NCBI RefSeq assembly: GCF_028736035.1
Contig: NZ_CP117866.1
Location: forward strand, 5,580,001 to 5,644,000
DNA from: Streptomyces sp. T12
GTDB taxonomy: Bacteria > Actinomycetota > Actinomycetes > Streptomycetales > Streptomycetaceae
DNA length: 64,000 nt
Reading direction: 5' to 3'
Under the pieces are notes generated by a model. That model made no database searches and had not been told where the DNA came from. It was given only the letters and a program-made list of their open reading frames with translations. Below, piece by piece: positions 14,727 to 23,890 of the stretch. Within the stretch, counting starts at the first letter, position 1; each line of letters opens with the position of its first letter. The position numbers and the translations under genes were made by a program.

Positions 14727-15395
14727 GTGTCTCAGCAGACCTGGACAGCTGTCGACGACTACTTCAACGGTCTGCTGGTCGAGGAGGACGACGCCCTGCT
14801 CGCGGCCGCCGCGGACAGCGAGGCGGCAGGGCTGCCGCCGCACCAGGTCGCCCCCAACCAGGGCAAGTTGCTGCACCTGCTGGCCACGCTCCGGGGCGCC
14901 CGCACGATCCTGGAGATCGGCACCCTCGGCGGCTACAGCACCATCTGGCTCGCCCGGGCCCTGCCCGAGGACGGCCGCCTGGTGACGCTGGAGGCCGACG
15001 AGAAGTACGCCGCCGTAGCCGCCGCCAATGTCTCCCGCGCCGGGCTCGACCGCGCCGTCGACCTCCGCGTGGGCAAGGCCCTGGACTCGCTGCCCCGGCT
15101 GGCGGCGGAGGGGGCGGGCCCGTTCGACCTGGTCTTCATCGACGCCGACAAGCCTTCCAATCCCGCCTACCTGGAGTGGGCGCTGAAGCTCACCGGGCCC
15201 GGCAGCGTCATCGTCGGCGACAACGTCGTCCGCGACGGCGCGGTCACCGACCCCGCCAGTGCCGACCCTCGCGTCCAGGGCGTCCGCCGCTTCACCGAGC
15301 TGATCGCGGAGCACCCCCGCCTCACCGCCACCACCGTCCAGACCGTCGGCGCCAAGGGCTACGACGGCTTCACCCTCGCCCTCGTCACTGCCTAG
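14727..15395 (+). CDS. Class I SAM-dependent O-methyltransferase (COMT-like)
   Basis: A 222-residue member of the cation-dependent O-methyltransferase family 3: TILEIGTLGGYSTIWLARAL (SAM motif I, about 55-75), VTLEADEKY, the acidic FDLVFIDADKP (metal/SAM site, about 139-149), and VIVGDNVVRDG. It probably methylates a catechol-like or other hydroxylated small molecule. GTG 14727 is chosen from the Shine-Dalgarno GAAGGGG; the longer open frame upstream overlaps the divergent regulator. It is divergently paired with the HxlR-peroxiredoxin gene, which suggests induction by a reactive phenolic or quinone. It lies 19 bases before a MOSC gene and may be co-transcribed with it. Confidence 0.85.
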   Translation: MSQQTWTAVDDYFNGLLVEEDDALLAAAADSEAAGLPPHQVAPNQGKLLHLLATLRGARTILEIGTLGGYSTIWLARALPEDGRLVTLEADEKYAAVAAANVSRAGLDRAVDLRVGKALDSLPRLAAEGAGPFDLVFIDADKPSNPAYLEWALKLTGPGSVIVGDNVVRDGAVTDPASADPRVQGVRRFTELIAEHPRLTATTVQTVGAKGYDGFTLALVTA

Positions 15396-15414
15396 CGGAA
15401 CCGGAGGGCACGTC

Positions 15415-16290
15415 ATGGCCCGCGTCATCGAGTTGTCGTACTACCCCGTCAAGGGGTGTGCCGGGGTGTCGGCCCGCGAGGCGCCGCTGACGCCCGCCGG
15501 TCTCGCGCACGACCGGAGCTTCATGGTCGTCAGCGAGGAGGGCGTCTTTCGCACCCAGCGCCGCGATCCCCGACTGGCCCTGATCCGACCCGCCGTCAGC
15601 GACGACGGCGGACGACTCACCCTCCACGCGCCGGACGCCGAGGCGCTGGAGCTCCGCGTGGACACATCGGGCGCCCGCCGGCCGGTGAACCTGTTCGGGA
15701 CGGCCTACCAGGGCATCGACCAGGGCGACACGGCCGCCGCATGGCTCTCCGACGTGCTCAGCGCACGCAGCCGCCTGGTCCGGGTCCCGCCGGAACACGA
15801 CCGAGTGACCGACGGCCGCACGCCGGGCACCTCCGGCTACGCCGACAGCAGCGCGCTGCACGTCCTGTCCCGCGCCACCCTCGCCCTGCTCAACGGCAAG
15901 CTGGCCGCACGCGGTGCCGCGCCCCTGCCCATGAACCGTTTCCGGCCGAACATCGTGATCGACGGCTGGGACGACCCGCACACCGAGGACCGGGCCCACG
16001 GCCTCAGGGTGGGGACCGCCGAACTGGGCTACGCGAAGCTCGCGATCCGCTGCGCCGTCACCATGGTCGAGCAGGAGTCCGGGCACAGAGCGGGCCCGGA
16101 ACCACTGCGCACCCTCGCCGGATACCGGCGGGCGGCCGAGGGCGGAGTCGCCTTCGGCACGAAGCTCTCCGTGCTCCGGCCCGGCACAGTTCGCGTCGGC
16201 GACGACGTGACCGTCACGGCCTGGGGTGACTCCGAACTGCGCTCGGCGCCGTCCGGTGTGCACGGAGCCGAGCCTGCCGCACCACGCTGA
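15415..16290 (+). CDS. MOSC domain-containing protein
   Basis: A 291-residue protein with an N-terminal MOSC beta-barrel (RVIELSYYPVKGCAG, then LAHDRSFMVV and TQRRDPRLALI) and a C-terminal MOSC domain containing MNRFRPNIVI and the conserved Cys in IRCAVTMVEQESG. Family members bind molybdenum cofactor through that Cys and act as sulfurated-molybdenum carriers or reductases of N-hydroxylated compounds (YiiM/mARC-like). No Fe-S ferredoxin domain is fused here, so it would need a separate electron donor. It is transcribed with or just after the O-methyltransferase and ends before a strong bidirectional hairpin. Confidence 0.82.
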   Translation: MARVIELSYYPVKGCAGVSAREAPLTPAGLAHDRSFMVVSEEGVFRTQRRDPRLALIRPAVSDDGGRLTLHAPDAEALELRVDTSGARRPVNLFGTAYQGIDQGDTAAAWLSDVLSARSRLVRVPPEHDRVTDGRTPGTSGYADSSALHVLSRATLALLNGKLAARGAAPLPMNRFRPNIVIDGWDDPHTEDRAHGLRVGTAELGYAKLAIRCAVTMVEQESGHRAGPEPLRTLAGYRRAAEGGVAFGTKLSVLRPGTVRVGDDVTVTAWGDSELRSAPSGVHGAEPAAPR

Positions 16291-16360
16291 GGCCGCCCGC
16301 GAGGCACCACCCCAGCGGCAGGCAAGGGCCTTGCGCACAGAAGCACGGCGTCATGGCGCA

Positions 16361-16386
16361 GGGCCGCACCCACTCGGGTGCGGCCC
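16361..16386. terminator. Bidirectional terminator between convergent genes
   Basis: An 11-bp perfect GC stem (16361-16371 with 16376-16386) and a 4-base ACTC loop, lying between the MOSC gene and the oppositely oriented secreted-protein gene; it can serve both. Confidence 0.75.
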
Positions 16387-16424
16387 CGCGCGCGTTGCCG
16401 ATCCCGCGGCCGGCCGGGGCCGGG

Positions 16425-17375
16425 TCAGGCCTTGGAGAGCGTGACCTGGGACTCCTGCTGTCCGGTGTCGGCAGTCACCGGGTAGTCCCGGTCATCCGCT
16501 CGGGCTCTGCTGCGCATCGTCGCGGTACCGGGCTGGAACGAGGTGCCGGGTTCCAGGCTGGTGAGGCTGACGGACCAGGGGACGGGCGCGCCCGGGGTGC
16601 AGGCCACGGTCGTCTGGTAGGACGCGCCGGGCGTCGCCTTCTTCTGGACCTGGAAGACCTGGCCGGTGAGCGAGACGCTCGCGGGCTTGTTGCACGTCAC
16701 GGTGCCACCGACGGTGATCCGGCCGTCCGGGGCGTCCACCGTGCCGCCGGGGTCGACGTTCGCCTCCAGGGCGAGCTCAGCCGGAGGCTCGGGCATGACC
16801 GCGTGAACCGCACCGCGCAGCGGCACCGTCGATCCGTTGCAGTACTGCTCGAAGGTGGCGTCGAGTTCGCGGACGTAGCCGTAGGGGCCGAAGGCAATGT
16901 GCTCGATGGTGAAGGAGCCGGAGCTGGTGTTGCACCATTTCTCGGTCCCGTTGTCGGTCCCGCTGAACACGAGTTCCGGATCCTGGGGCTGGGCGTAGGG
17001 CCACTGCTTCGCCCCGGTGTACGTGGTGCCCTCGGTCAGCTTCTGACCGTCGGGGGCGGCGACGATCAGGCGCCAGAGCGTGCCCTCCTGCGCGTCCACC
17101 GCGACGGTGAGGCCGTTCTGGTCCGTGCTGCCCTGGACGTCGAAGAGCTGGACCGCTCCAGCCGTGTACGCGTACGACTGACCCCCTGAAATGGGCTCGC
17201 CCGCTTCGCCGCCGAAGCTCAGCGATCCCGACGCCGCGCTGTGCGCCTGCGCACTGCCCACCAGCGGCGCGGCCGTGAGCGCGACCGTCATGGCCGTGAC
17301 GACGCCCAAGGTCCGGGCCAGTATGCGTCTCGGCGTGGTACTTCTCGTCAAGGTCCCCCCAAGGGAGTGTTTCAA
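16425..17375 (-). CDS. Secreted protein of unknown function
   Basis: A 316-residue protein with a twin-basic N-terminus (about 20 residues) followed by a hydrophobic signal sequence ending VGSAQA (cleavage near residue 45). The mature part is rich in Gly, Thr and Ser with probable beta-sandwich domains and two possible disulfide Cys pairs (WCNTSSG and QYCNGS; VTCNKPA and VACTPG). No catalytic motif was recognised. It is a single gene, convergent with the MOSC gene across a terminator. A cell-surface or matrix role is possible, but the function is unknown. Confidence 0.75.
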   Translation of the reverse strand: MKHSLGGTLTRSTTPRRILARTLGVVTAMTVALTAAPLVGSAQAHSAASGSLSFGGEAGEPISGGQSYAYTAGAVQLFDVQGSTDQNGLTVAVDAQEGTLWRLIVAAPDGQKLTEGTTYTGAKQWPYAQPQDPELVFSGTDNGTEKWCNTSSGSFTIEHIAFGPYGYVRELDATFEQYCNGSTVPLRGAVHAVMPEPPAELALEANVDPGGTVDAPDGRITVGGTVTCNKPASVSLTGQVFQVQKKATPGASYQTTVACTPGAPVPWSVSLTSLEPGTSFQPGTATMRSRARADDRDYPVTADTGQQESQVTLSKA

Positions 17376-17443
17376 CAGACTTCTGGGAGGCCGTCAGGCC
17401 CCACTGGAGAAGCGCGTGAGCTGCAACAAGCGTCACAGCGGCC

Positions 17444-18007
17444 TCAGAAGTCGACTTCCTTCGCCGTGAGGATCCGGGCGCCCATGTTGCGCTCCATCAT
17501 TTCCAGGGCGGCGGAGGCCAGATGGGGATGGATGGAGGCGACGGCGTCCCTGGGCACCGTGACCTCCAGGTGGCGGATGTGCGCGTCCAGGGCGGAGTAG
17601 AGGACGCACTGCTCGGTGACCTGACCGGTCAGCACCACTTGTCCGACGTCCAGTCGCCACAGGAGGTAGGCCAGGGGCGTCTCGTAGAAGACGGAATGGC
17701 GGGCCTTCACCACGAAGAGCGACTCGTCGTCGGGCCGTATCGGCTCGATCAGGTCGGCGTGCGGCCGGGCCAGCGCGGTGTCCACGAGTTCCCCGTGGTG
17801 GGAGCGCCACAGCCCGAAGTTGTCGTTCGCGTAGATCACCGGTACGTCCGCCTTGCGGGCCCGGTCGATCAGCTCCGCCAGGACGGGCACGACACGCCGG
17901 ACGGACGGCACGAGCAGTTCGGCGTCCTCGTGGTCGTAGGTGTTGATCATGTCGACCACGACGAGAGCGAGCCCCGTCGGATCCGTACGCCGGTCCACGC
18001 CCTCCAC
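17444..18007 (-). CDS. Isochorismatase-family cysteine hydrolase
   Basis: About 187 residues with the isochorismatase-like catalytic triad: Asp in LALVVVDMIN (about 20), Lys in FVVKARHSVF (about 100) and Cys in GQVTEQCVLYSALD (about 133), the last preceded by the usual cis-peptide region. Such enzymes hydrolyse nicotinamide, isochorismate or other amides; the substrate cannot be told. The frame starts at GTG 18007, but GTG 17998, preceded by GGAGGG, is an equally good start. It sits beside a decarboxylase relic with no obvious functional link. Confidence 0.85.
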   Translation of the reverse strand: MEGVDRRTDPTGLALVVVDMINTYDHEDAELLVPSVRRVVPVLAELIDRARKADVPVIYANDNFGLWRSHHGELVDTALARPHADLIEPIRPDDESLFVVKARHSVFYETPLAYLLWRLDVGQVVLTGQVTEQCVLYSALDAHIRHLEVTVPRDAVASIHPHLASAALEMMERNMGARILTAKEVDF

Positions 18008-18128
18008 CGTCCGTCCGGCTGCACTGCGAACGCGCTGGCGAGTACCCGGTGGCTCGACGGGCGTAACAACGGGAAGCCCGTCCCGGGGTGTGGGGCAGGG
18101 CGCGCCCGTCAGCTCTCCGCGACGACCC

Positions 18129-18510
18129 GTACGGTCCGGTCGTGCCGAGGAGGTCGGCCCGCGAGGCCAGTTCGGCGGGGTCGATCAGGTCGCCCTGGAG
18201 ATCGAACACCGAGCCCATGCCCTTGAGGTCGGCCGCGGCACCGTACGGCGTGGGACTGGTGACCAGGGCCCCGTCCGCGTCCGGATGCTCCGCGAACGCC
18301 TTGGCGTAGGCGGCCGTGGACGGGGGGTGGGCGAGGTGCCGGGAGGCGTCCCACTGGGGCTCCACCCACACCGGCTCGACGCCGGACAGGATGAGTCCGG
18401 CCGCCACCGACTTGTGCGCGTCGCGCCCGACGAGGAGCCGGTGGCCGGGACAGGTCACCGCCAGCATGGCGGCCTTCACCGACAGGGAACTGCCACAGGT
18501 TCGGACGTGG
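18129..18510 (-). pseudogene. Relic of Orn/Lys/Arg-type PLP decarboxylase
   Basis: On the minus strand, one open stretch reads HVRTCGSSLSVKAAMLAV, LLVGRDAHKSVAAGLILSG, PVWVEPQWDASRHLAHPPS and PDADGALVTSPTPYG, the N-terminal part of the large domain of fold-type I basic amino acid decarboxylases. It then jumps from AADLKGMG straight to SVFDLQGDLIDPAELASRAD and LLGTTGPY, a segment that normally lies far downstream, past the PLP-lysine motif. The gene has thus lost its start, the middle including the PLP lysine, and its C-terminus. It is a decayed fragment, not a small working gene. Confidence 0.75.
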
Positions 18511-18643
18511 GCACCGGACGCGGACCACGTGGCCCGTGGTCTTTTACGTCGGGTTTCCCGGGTACCCGGCGCTTCGCACACGCACGGGAGGTCGGTACAC
18601 CCACCGCGGCCGACCCCGGTGAAGAGCGGACAAGGAGGCATCA

Positions 18644-19120
18644 ATGAGCACGGTCAAGGAAACAGTCGACGTGGACGTCTCGCTCCGCAGGGCATACGAC
18701 CAGTGGACGCAGTTCGAGGAGTTCCCGAACTTCATGGAAGGCGTCGACGAGGTCACCCAGCTCGACGACCGGCACAATCACTGGACCACCAGCATCGGTG
18801 GGATCAGGCGTGAGTTCGACACGGAGATCGTCGACCAGATGGCGGACGACCGGATCACCTGGCGTTCCGTCGGCGGTGACACCAAGCAGCGCGGCTCGGT
18901 CCGGTTCGAGCGCCTTGACGACGCGCACACCCGGGTGGAGCTCACGATGGACGTCGAGCCGACCGGAGTCGCCGAGAAGGGCGCGGACGCCCTGGGCATG
19001 ATCGACCGGCGGGTGAAGGGCGACCTGCGCCGCTTCAAGGACTACGTCGAGAGTGGCGGCGGCCCGAGCGGCGGCTGGCGCGGCCGCATCCGGCCGGAGG
19101 ACCCGGGCACCAGCCTCTGA
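18644..19120 (+). CDS. SRPBCC (polyketide cyclase/dehydrase-like) family protein
   Basis: A 158-residue protein of the START/SRPBCC helix-grip fold: VKETVDVDVSLRRAYDQWTQ (opening strand-helix), FPNFMEGVDEVTQL, ITWRSVGG and the long C-terminal helix GMIDRRVKGDLRRFKDYVES. Family members bind hydrophobic ligands; many Streptomyces genomes have stand-alone copies like this. The extreme C-terminus is Gly/Arg-rich. A purine-rich GGACAAGGAG precedes the ATG. Ligand and role are unknown. Confidence 0.8.
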   Translation: MSTVKETVDVDVSLRRAYDQWTQFEEFPNFMEGVDEVTQLDDRHNHWTTSIGGIRREFDTEIVDQMADDRITWRSVGGDTKQRGSVRFERLDDAHTRVELTMDVEPTGVAEKGADALGMIDRRVKGDLRRFKDYVESGGGPSGGWRGRIRPEDPGTSL

Positions 19121-19222
19121 CGCCCCGGCCGGTCCCGTGCTCCAGCGAGGCCGGCCGGGCAGCGTTCCCGGCGAGGTCTGGCGTCGCCGCAGGGCGCATC
19201 GTCGGGGTACGGGGCCGCCACG

Positions 19223-20332
19223 TCACTCGGTGAGTCCGGCCTTCTCGCAAGCGGAGGCGACCTTCGGGGTGCAGATCTGGTCGGTCGTGTACACGCCGTC
19301 CTTGACCACGGTGTCCTTGATGTCGTCGACGGTCACGGGGATGGGCTTGAGCAGGACGGCGGGGATGTCTTTGGTGGTGGCCGTGTCGACCGTGGTCTCG
19401 GCGATCCCGTCGAGCTTTTCGCCGCGGCCCAGGGCGACGGCCATCTCGGCGGCCGCGTCGGCTTCGGCCTTGAAGGGCTTGTAGACGCTCATGTACTGGT
19501 CGCCGCTGAGGATGCGCTGCACGGCCGCGAGGTCGGCGTCCTGGCCGGTGACCGGGGGCCACGGCTCGATGCTGGAGGCCTTGAGGGCGGAGATGACGCC
19601 GGAGGCGAGACCGTCGTTGGCGGCGTAGACGCCGTCGATGCCGTCGGCGCCCAGGGCGGCGATGGCGCGGACCATGTTGGCGTGGGCGCTCTCCTGCTTC
19701 CAGCCCTGGATGTCGTACGTCTTGCCGATCTCGACCTTGCCCTCGAGGGCGGACAGCGCGCCCTTCTTGAAGGCGACGTTGGTCGGGCTGGTCTGGGGAC
19801 CGTTCATCATGACGATCCGGCCGTCGTCCGCCTTGTCGCCCAGGGCCTTGAGGAGCGCCTCGCCCTGGAGCCTGCCGACCCGTTCGTTGTCGAAGGAGAC
19901 GTAGCCCGAGATCGGGCCCTCGACGAGGCCGTCGTAGGCGATGACCGGGATGCCCGCGTCGTGTGCCCTGTCGACCGCGGAGCGCAGAGATCTGAAGTTC
20001 ACGGCGCTGAGGATCAGGACCTCGACGTCCTTGTTGATCAAGGTGTCCACCAGTTGTTGCTGGGTGGCCACGTCCCCCTCGGCGTTGCCGTACTCCACCG
20101 TGCAGTCCGCGCACAGCTCCTTGAGCTTCTTCTCGATCAGGGGCTTGTCGAACTGCTCCCAGCGAGTCTGGACGATCTGGGAGAACAGCAGGCCGACCGT
20201 GAAGCCGCCCTCGCCGGAGGCAGTCCCGCCCGAGTCGGCGGACTCCCCGCCCGCGCCGCAGGCAGCCAGGGACACGGCCAGCGACAGCGCGGCGGCCGCG
20301 GCGATGGCGGTACGAGCCCGATACGCACTCAC
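19223..20332 (-). CDS. Periplasmic sugar-binding lipoprotein (ABC/LacI-like fold)
   Basis: A solute-binding protein of about 369 residues from GTG 20332, preceded by GGGAGG. It has a lipoprotein signal ending in LAACGAGG (lipobox Cys) and a type I periplasmic-binding domain: FTVGLLFSQIVQTRWEQFDK, the ILSAVNFRSLRSAVDRAHDA region, IPVIAYDGLV, and GVYAANDGLASGVISALKA. This pattern fits xylose/ribose-type binding proteins. No permease or ATPase lies nearby, so it is an orphan that must use a transporter encoded elsewhere or act as a sensor. A longer in-frame ATG at 20386 is less likely because it precedes the signal peptide by 18 residues. Confidence 0.85.
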   Translation of the reverse strand: MSAYRARTAIAAAAALSLAVSLAACGAGGESADSGGTASGEGGFTVGLLFSQIVQTRWEQFDKPLIEKKLKELCADCTVEYGNAEGDVATQQQLVDTLINKDVEVLILSAVNFRSLRSAVDRAHDAGIPVIAYDGLVEGPISGYVSFDNERVGRLQGEALLKALGDKADDGRIVMMNGPQTSPTNVAFKKGALSALEGKVEIGKTYDIQGWKQESAHANMVRAIAALGADGIDGVYAANDGLASGVISALKASSIEPWPPVTGQDADLAAVQRILSGDQYMSVYKPFKAEADAAAEMAVALGRGEKLDGIAETTVDTATTKDIPAVLLKPIPVTVDDIKDTVVKDGVYTTDQICTPKVASACEKAGLTE

Positions 20333-20504
20333 CCGGGGACCTCCCTGGCGCGTCCGAGGAACCCCCTGACCGTCCACGTCGGCCACTCACTGCCAGGATA
20401 GGCCGGGCTTCTTCAAGGGGCGGTGCCGTGCCGCTGCCCCAGCAGCGGGGCCGCCGCGGTGGTCGCCGTGGCTCGCCCGACGAAGACGCCCGCAAACTGC
20501 CGGC

Positions 20505-20942
20505 TCACGCTCGTCCGGCCTGCCCCCTTGCGGCCAGTACGACGCACATCACCGCCAGCGGCAGCTCCGCGCCCAGTGCCATCGCCGCCGCCGAGACCTG
20601 ATCCACGCCCGGTGCCGCCGTCATCGTGTCGAACCAGGCGTCGACCACCAGCAGCGTGGCGGCGGCGGTGGCCGTGAGCGCGTGCAGGCGGTGGCCTCGT
20701 ACGGCCAGCAGCCCCGTGGCGATCAGGCCCAGTGCCTCCGCGGCGTCCAGGCCGATCCAGACCGTGCGCCAGTTCGAGGCAACGGCCGTTCCGGGCAGGC
20801 TGCCCGCCAACACGACCAGCCAGGGCAGCAGAGCCAGCCCGCTGACGACCAGGACGTGTTCCATCCGGCACCAGCGGCGCACCCGCCCCGCGGTCGACCC
20901 GCCCTCGACACCATGTGGGTGACGGGTGATCAGCGCGCTCAT
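20505..20942 (-). CDS. Small integral membrane protein, unknown function
   Basis: About 145 residues with four hydrophobic segments (HVLVVSGLALLPWLVVLAG, the WIGLDAAEALGLIATGLLAV region, LTATAAATLLVVDAWFDTM and ALGAELPLAVMCVVLA). ATG 20942 is chosen because GAGGAGG lies eight bases upstream; ATG 20978 gives a 12-residue longer product. It is divergent from a two-component histidine kinase, which may regulate it. No known family was named with confidence. Confidence 0.68.
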   Translation of the reverse strand: MSALITRHPHGVEGGSTAGRVRRWCRMEHVLVVSGLALLPWLVVLAGSLPGTAVASNWRTVWIGLDAAEALGLIATGLLAVRGHRLHALTATAAATLLVVDAWFDTMTAAPGVDQVSAAAMALGAELPLAVMCVVLAARGQAGRA

Positions 20943-21111
20943 CCGGTCGGCCTCCTCGCGTTCGCGGTTCTCTTTCATGGCCTCCAGCCTCGCCCGCGCG
21001 GCGATCACAGTCAGTAACGCAGAGGTCCGTTCCGGGGTGGCACCAGGTACACCCCCAAGACGGACGCCTACGCCATGGACCACCCCTGACCTCGGCACTT
21101 ACCGTTCCCCC

Positions 21112-22362
21112 ATGCACATAACCGCCCGCCTGCGGCGCGTGATCCTGTGGCCGTTCCAGGGAGCCGGCCGCCCGGTGGCCTTCATCGCCACGGGGGTCCT
21201 GATCCAGCTCGCCGTCCTGGTCGTCATGGCTCTGCCGTGGATCCTCTTCGTCCCGGAAACGTTGGCGGCCACCCTCCTCGCGGTTCTCGTCCCGCTCGCC
21301 GCCGTCATGCTGGCCGGGCCGTTGCTGACCGAGGCCCAGCACGCCCGCTTCCGTACTCGTCTCGGCGTGGACATCCCCTCGCCCTACGGGGGACCGCGCC
21401 CCCGGCTGCCCGAGTGGCTGCGGTCCTCTGCGGGGCGTCGGCAGCTCAGTTACCACCTGCTGTACGGGCCGCTCCTCGCCCTCGCAGCGGTCTTCGTCCT
21501 TCTGATGTGGGCCACGTCCGCCGTGGCCGCCTCGATCTACGTATGGATCTGGCTCGTTCCGCCGGAGTGGCGCCTCGGCCAAGCCGGCTACACCACCTGG
21601 GCGGCATACGCCACCGCCGCCGGAATCGCCCTGCTCTGCGCGGCATCCTGGCTGTCCGGAGCCCTCACCCGGCTCGACACCCGCACCGCCACGGTCCGGC
21701 TCGGGCCCAGCCGTGAGGAGCAGTTGGCGCGCCGGGTCGAGGACCTGGCCGAGAGCCGGGCGGGCCTGGTGGACGTCGTCGACGCCGAACGGCGGCGCAT
21801 CGAACGGGACCTGCATGACGGCGCCCAGCAGCGGCTGGTCTCGTTGGCGGTCAACCTCGGGCTGGCCAGGGCGACGCTCGGTGACCTGACCGAGGACGTC
21901 CGCCGCGTGATCGACGAGGCGCACCGGGAGGCGAAGGAGGCGATAGAGGAGTTGAACGATCTGGTGCGCGGGCTGCACCCGGCCGTTCTGGAGGACCGCG
22001 GCCTCGACGCCGCGATCTCGGGTATCGCGGCCCGGGTGCCCCTTCCGGTAGGGGTGACGGTGAACCTGCCGTCGAGGCCGTCGCCCGCGGTCGAGGCCGT
22101 CGCGTACTTCATCGTCTCCGAAGCGCTGACGAACGTGGTGAAGCACGCGCAGGCGTCCCGGGCCGAGGTCACGGTGGAGTGCGTCGGCGCGACCCTGGTT
22201 CTCGTCGTCAGCGACGACGGTGTGGGCGGCGCCGAACCCGCCGGCGGTACCGGGCTGGCCGGGCTGGCCAAGCGGGTCGCGTCGGTCGATGGCAGGCTGT
22301 CGGTCGACAGTCCCGTCGGGGGGCCGACCGTCATGACCGTGGAGTTGCCGTGCGTGCCGTGA
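21112..22362 (+). CDS. NarL-type sensor histidine kinase
   Basis: A 416-residue membrane kinase: hydrophobic segments at about 22-65 and 120-190, then a HisKA_3 dimerisation helix with the phospho-acceptor His in RRRIERDLHDGAQQRLVSLA, and a HATPase domain with FIVSEALTNVVKHAQAS (N-box), VSDDGVGG (G1) and GTGLAGLAKRV. No extracytoplasmic sensor domain of known type is visible. The stop overlaps the start of the response regulator gene, so they form one operon. The ATG at 21112 is chosen; the longer upstream open frame is the antisense of the divergent gene. Confidence 0.88.
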   Translation: MHITARLRRVILWPFQGAGRPVAFIATGVLIQLAVLVVMALPWILFVPETLAATLLAVLVPLAAVMLAGPLLTEAQHARFRTRLGVDIPSPYGGPRPRLPEWLRSSAGRRQLSYHLLYGPLLALAAVFVLLMWATSAVAASIYVWIWLVPPEWRLGQAGYTTWAAYATAAGIALLCAASWLSGALTRLDTRTATVRLGPSREEQLARRVEDLAESRAGLVDVVDAERRRIERDLHDGAQQRLVSLAVNLGLARATLGDLTEDVRRVIDEAHREAKEAIEELNDLVRGLHPAVLEDRGLDAAISGIAARVPLPVGVTVNLPSRPSPAVEAVAYFIVSEALTNVVKHAQASRAEVTVECVGATLVLVVSDDGVGGAEPAGGTGLAGLAKRVASVDGRLSVDSPVGGPTVMTVELPCVP

Positions 22363-22994
22363 TCGCCGAGGATTCCGTCCTGCTCCGGGTCGGCGTGATC
22401 AAGGTGCTGGAGATGGCCGGCTTCGAGGTGGTCGCCGAAGTCGGCGACGCTGCGGCCTTGTTGGCGGCGGTGGCGGAACACCGGCCGGACATCGCGGTGG
22501 TGGATGTCCGGATGCCTCCCGGCTTCACGGACGAGGGGGTACGCGCCGCGCTGGTCATCAGGCAGCAGTGGCCCGAAACGGCCGTCATGCTGCTCTCGCA
22601 GTACGTGGAGGAGCGGTACGCGGCCGATCTGCTGTCCGCCCACACGTCGGGGATCGGCTACCTGCTCAAGCAACGGGTCGCGGACGTCGTGGAGTTCGCC
22701 GACGCCCTGCGCCAGGTGGCCAAGGGCGGCACCGCACTGGACCCCCAGGTGGTGTCCCAACTGCTGACGCGCCGCCACAGCGACCCGCTGGACCGGCTCA
22801 CCCCGCGAGAACGCGAGGTCCTGGAGCTGATGGCGGGCGGTCGGTCCAACGCCGGGATAGCCGCGCAACTCGTCGTCAGCGAGAGCGCGGTGGCCAAACA
22901 CATCAACAGCATCCTCGCCAAACTCGACCTGCCGAAGGCCGATGCGGACCACCGCCGGGTGCTCGCCGTTCTGCGCTTTCTCGGCGTGGCCTGA
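22350..22994 (+). CDS. NarL/LuxR-family response regulator
   Basis: A 214-residue regulator: receiver domain with phospho-acceptor Asp in IAVVDVRMPP and Lys in GYLLKQR, followed by a LuxR HTH (LTPREREVLELMAGGRSNAG, then ESAVAKHINSILAKL). It starts at GTG 22350 or 22359, overlapping the kinase gene by up to 13 bases. It is the cognate partner of the kinase. Targets are unknown; the divergent small membrane protein is a candidate. Confidence 0.88.
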   Translation: MRAVIAEDSVLLRVGVIKVLEMAGFEVVAEVGDAAALLAAVAEHRPDIAVVDVRMPPGFTDEGVRAALVIRQQWPETAVMLLSQYVEERYAADLLSAHTSGIGYLLKQRVADVVEFADALRQVAKGGTALDPQVVSQLLTRRHSDPLDRLTPREREVLELMAGGRSNAGIAAQLVVSESAVAKHINSILAKLDLPKADADHRRVLAVLRFLGVA

Positions 22995-23048
22995 GGACCG
23001 GGGCGGTGGGGGCCGCCTCCATCAAGGCCTGCTCGCGGTCGTCCCGTC

Positions 23049-23861
23049 CTACTCCTCCGGCTCCCAGGCCTGGAGCAGGTCGAACAAACCTGCGTCTCCC
23101 TCGATCTGCAGGGAGTCCGCCGGGATACGGTCGTACACGAAGAGAACCAGCTCACTGGCCGTGCCGCGAACGGAGACGCCAGCCGCGTTCGGGCCCTCGT
23201 CGGCAGCGGCGACAGGCGTCGTGCCGGGCGCGGAGACACGGGTGGAGCGTGCGCCGTCGCCGTCGACCGTGAGGCGCCAGGAGTGGCCCTCGGTGGCGTG
23301 GAAGTCGAAGGCAGTGGGCTTGTGCGGCCAGGCACCCGTCGTTGCGACGCAGGTGGACAGGAACTCGTCGACACCGTCGAGCGCCGCCTCGTCCGGCAGC
23401 GGCTGCGGGGCACCTACGGTGATCTGGGCGTCGTACGTGTGCACCGCCATCTGCTGGAGCTGGTGCCGAGCTACGGCACCGCAGGTCTGCGGCGACTGCG
23501 ACGCGCCCCACCACGTCCAGCAACCGCGATCCGGGCCGGCCTTCCGCAATGCGTCCAGCAGTTGCTCCGTGGACTCCGCCAACCAGGCCAGCAGGGCCTC
23601 GCGCTCCCGAGGCGCAGCCGGGGCGCCCTCCGCTGCGGACTTGGCCGGAGCAGGCCCTGCGGCGACGGTGGCCGCCCAGTCGCGGCGCCCCTCGCCGATG
23701 TGCTGCGCCAGATCGAACAGCGTCCACTCGGGGCAGGTCGGCACCTGCACGTCGAGGCTGGGAGCGGAGGAGACCGCGGCACGGAACGCGACCGAGCGTT
23801 CGTCTATCAGCCGCAGCAGAACGGGGAACTCAAGTGTCTTTGCCACGCTGCTGTTTACCAT
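23049..23861 (-). CDS. Maleylpyruvate isomerase-family (mycothiol/DinB-like) protein
   Basis: About 271 residues. The N-terminal region resembles the DinB-like helical bundle of the mycothiol-dependent maleylpyruvate isomerase family: QVPTCPEWTLFDLAQHIGEG (metal-binding-type His in LAQHIG) and the later AVARHQLQQMAVHTYDAQIT (second His cluster). The C-terminal part (VDEFLSTCV onward) matches the small C-terminal domain of these proteins. Many Streptomyces paralogues exist with unknown substrates. The start is chosen at ATG 23861; there is no strong Shine-Dalgarno. Confidence 0.75.
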   Translation of the reverse strand: MVNSSVAKTLEFPVLLRLIDERSVAFRAAVSSAPSLDVQVPTCPEWTLFDLAQHIGEGRRDWAATVAAGPAPAKSAAEGAPAAPREREALLAWLAESTEQLLDALRKAGPDRGCWTWWGASQSPQTCGAVARHQLQQMAVHTYDAQITVGAPQPLPDEAALDGVDEFLSTCVATTGAWPHKPTAFDFHATEGHSWRLTVDGDGARSTRVSAPGTTPVAAADEGPNAAGVSVRGTASELVLFVYDRIPADSLQIEGDAGLFDLLQAWEPEE

Positions 23862-23890
23862 CACGCCCGGACAACCGCCGCCGATTTTCA

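Noticed and set aside
13741..15395. HxlR fusion and O-methyltransferase as part of the lanthipeptide cluster
   Set aside because: They are separated by a convergent junction, have their own divergent promoter, and have no counterpart in known class V gene sets.
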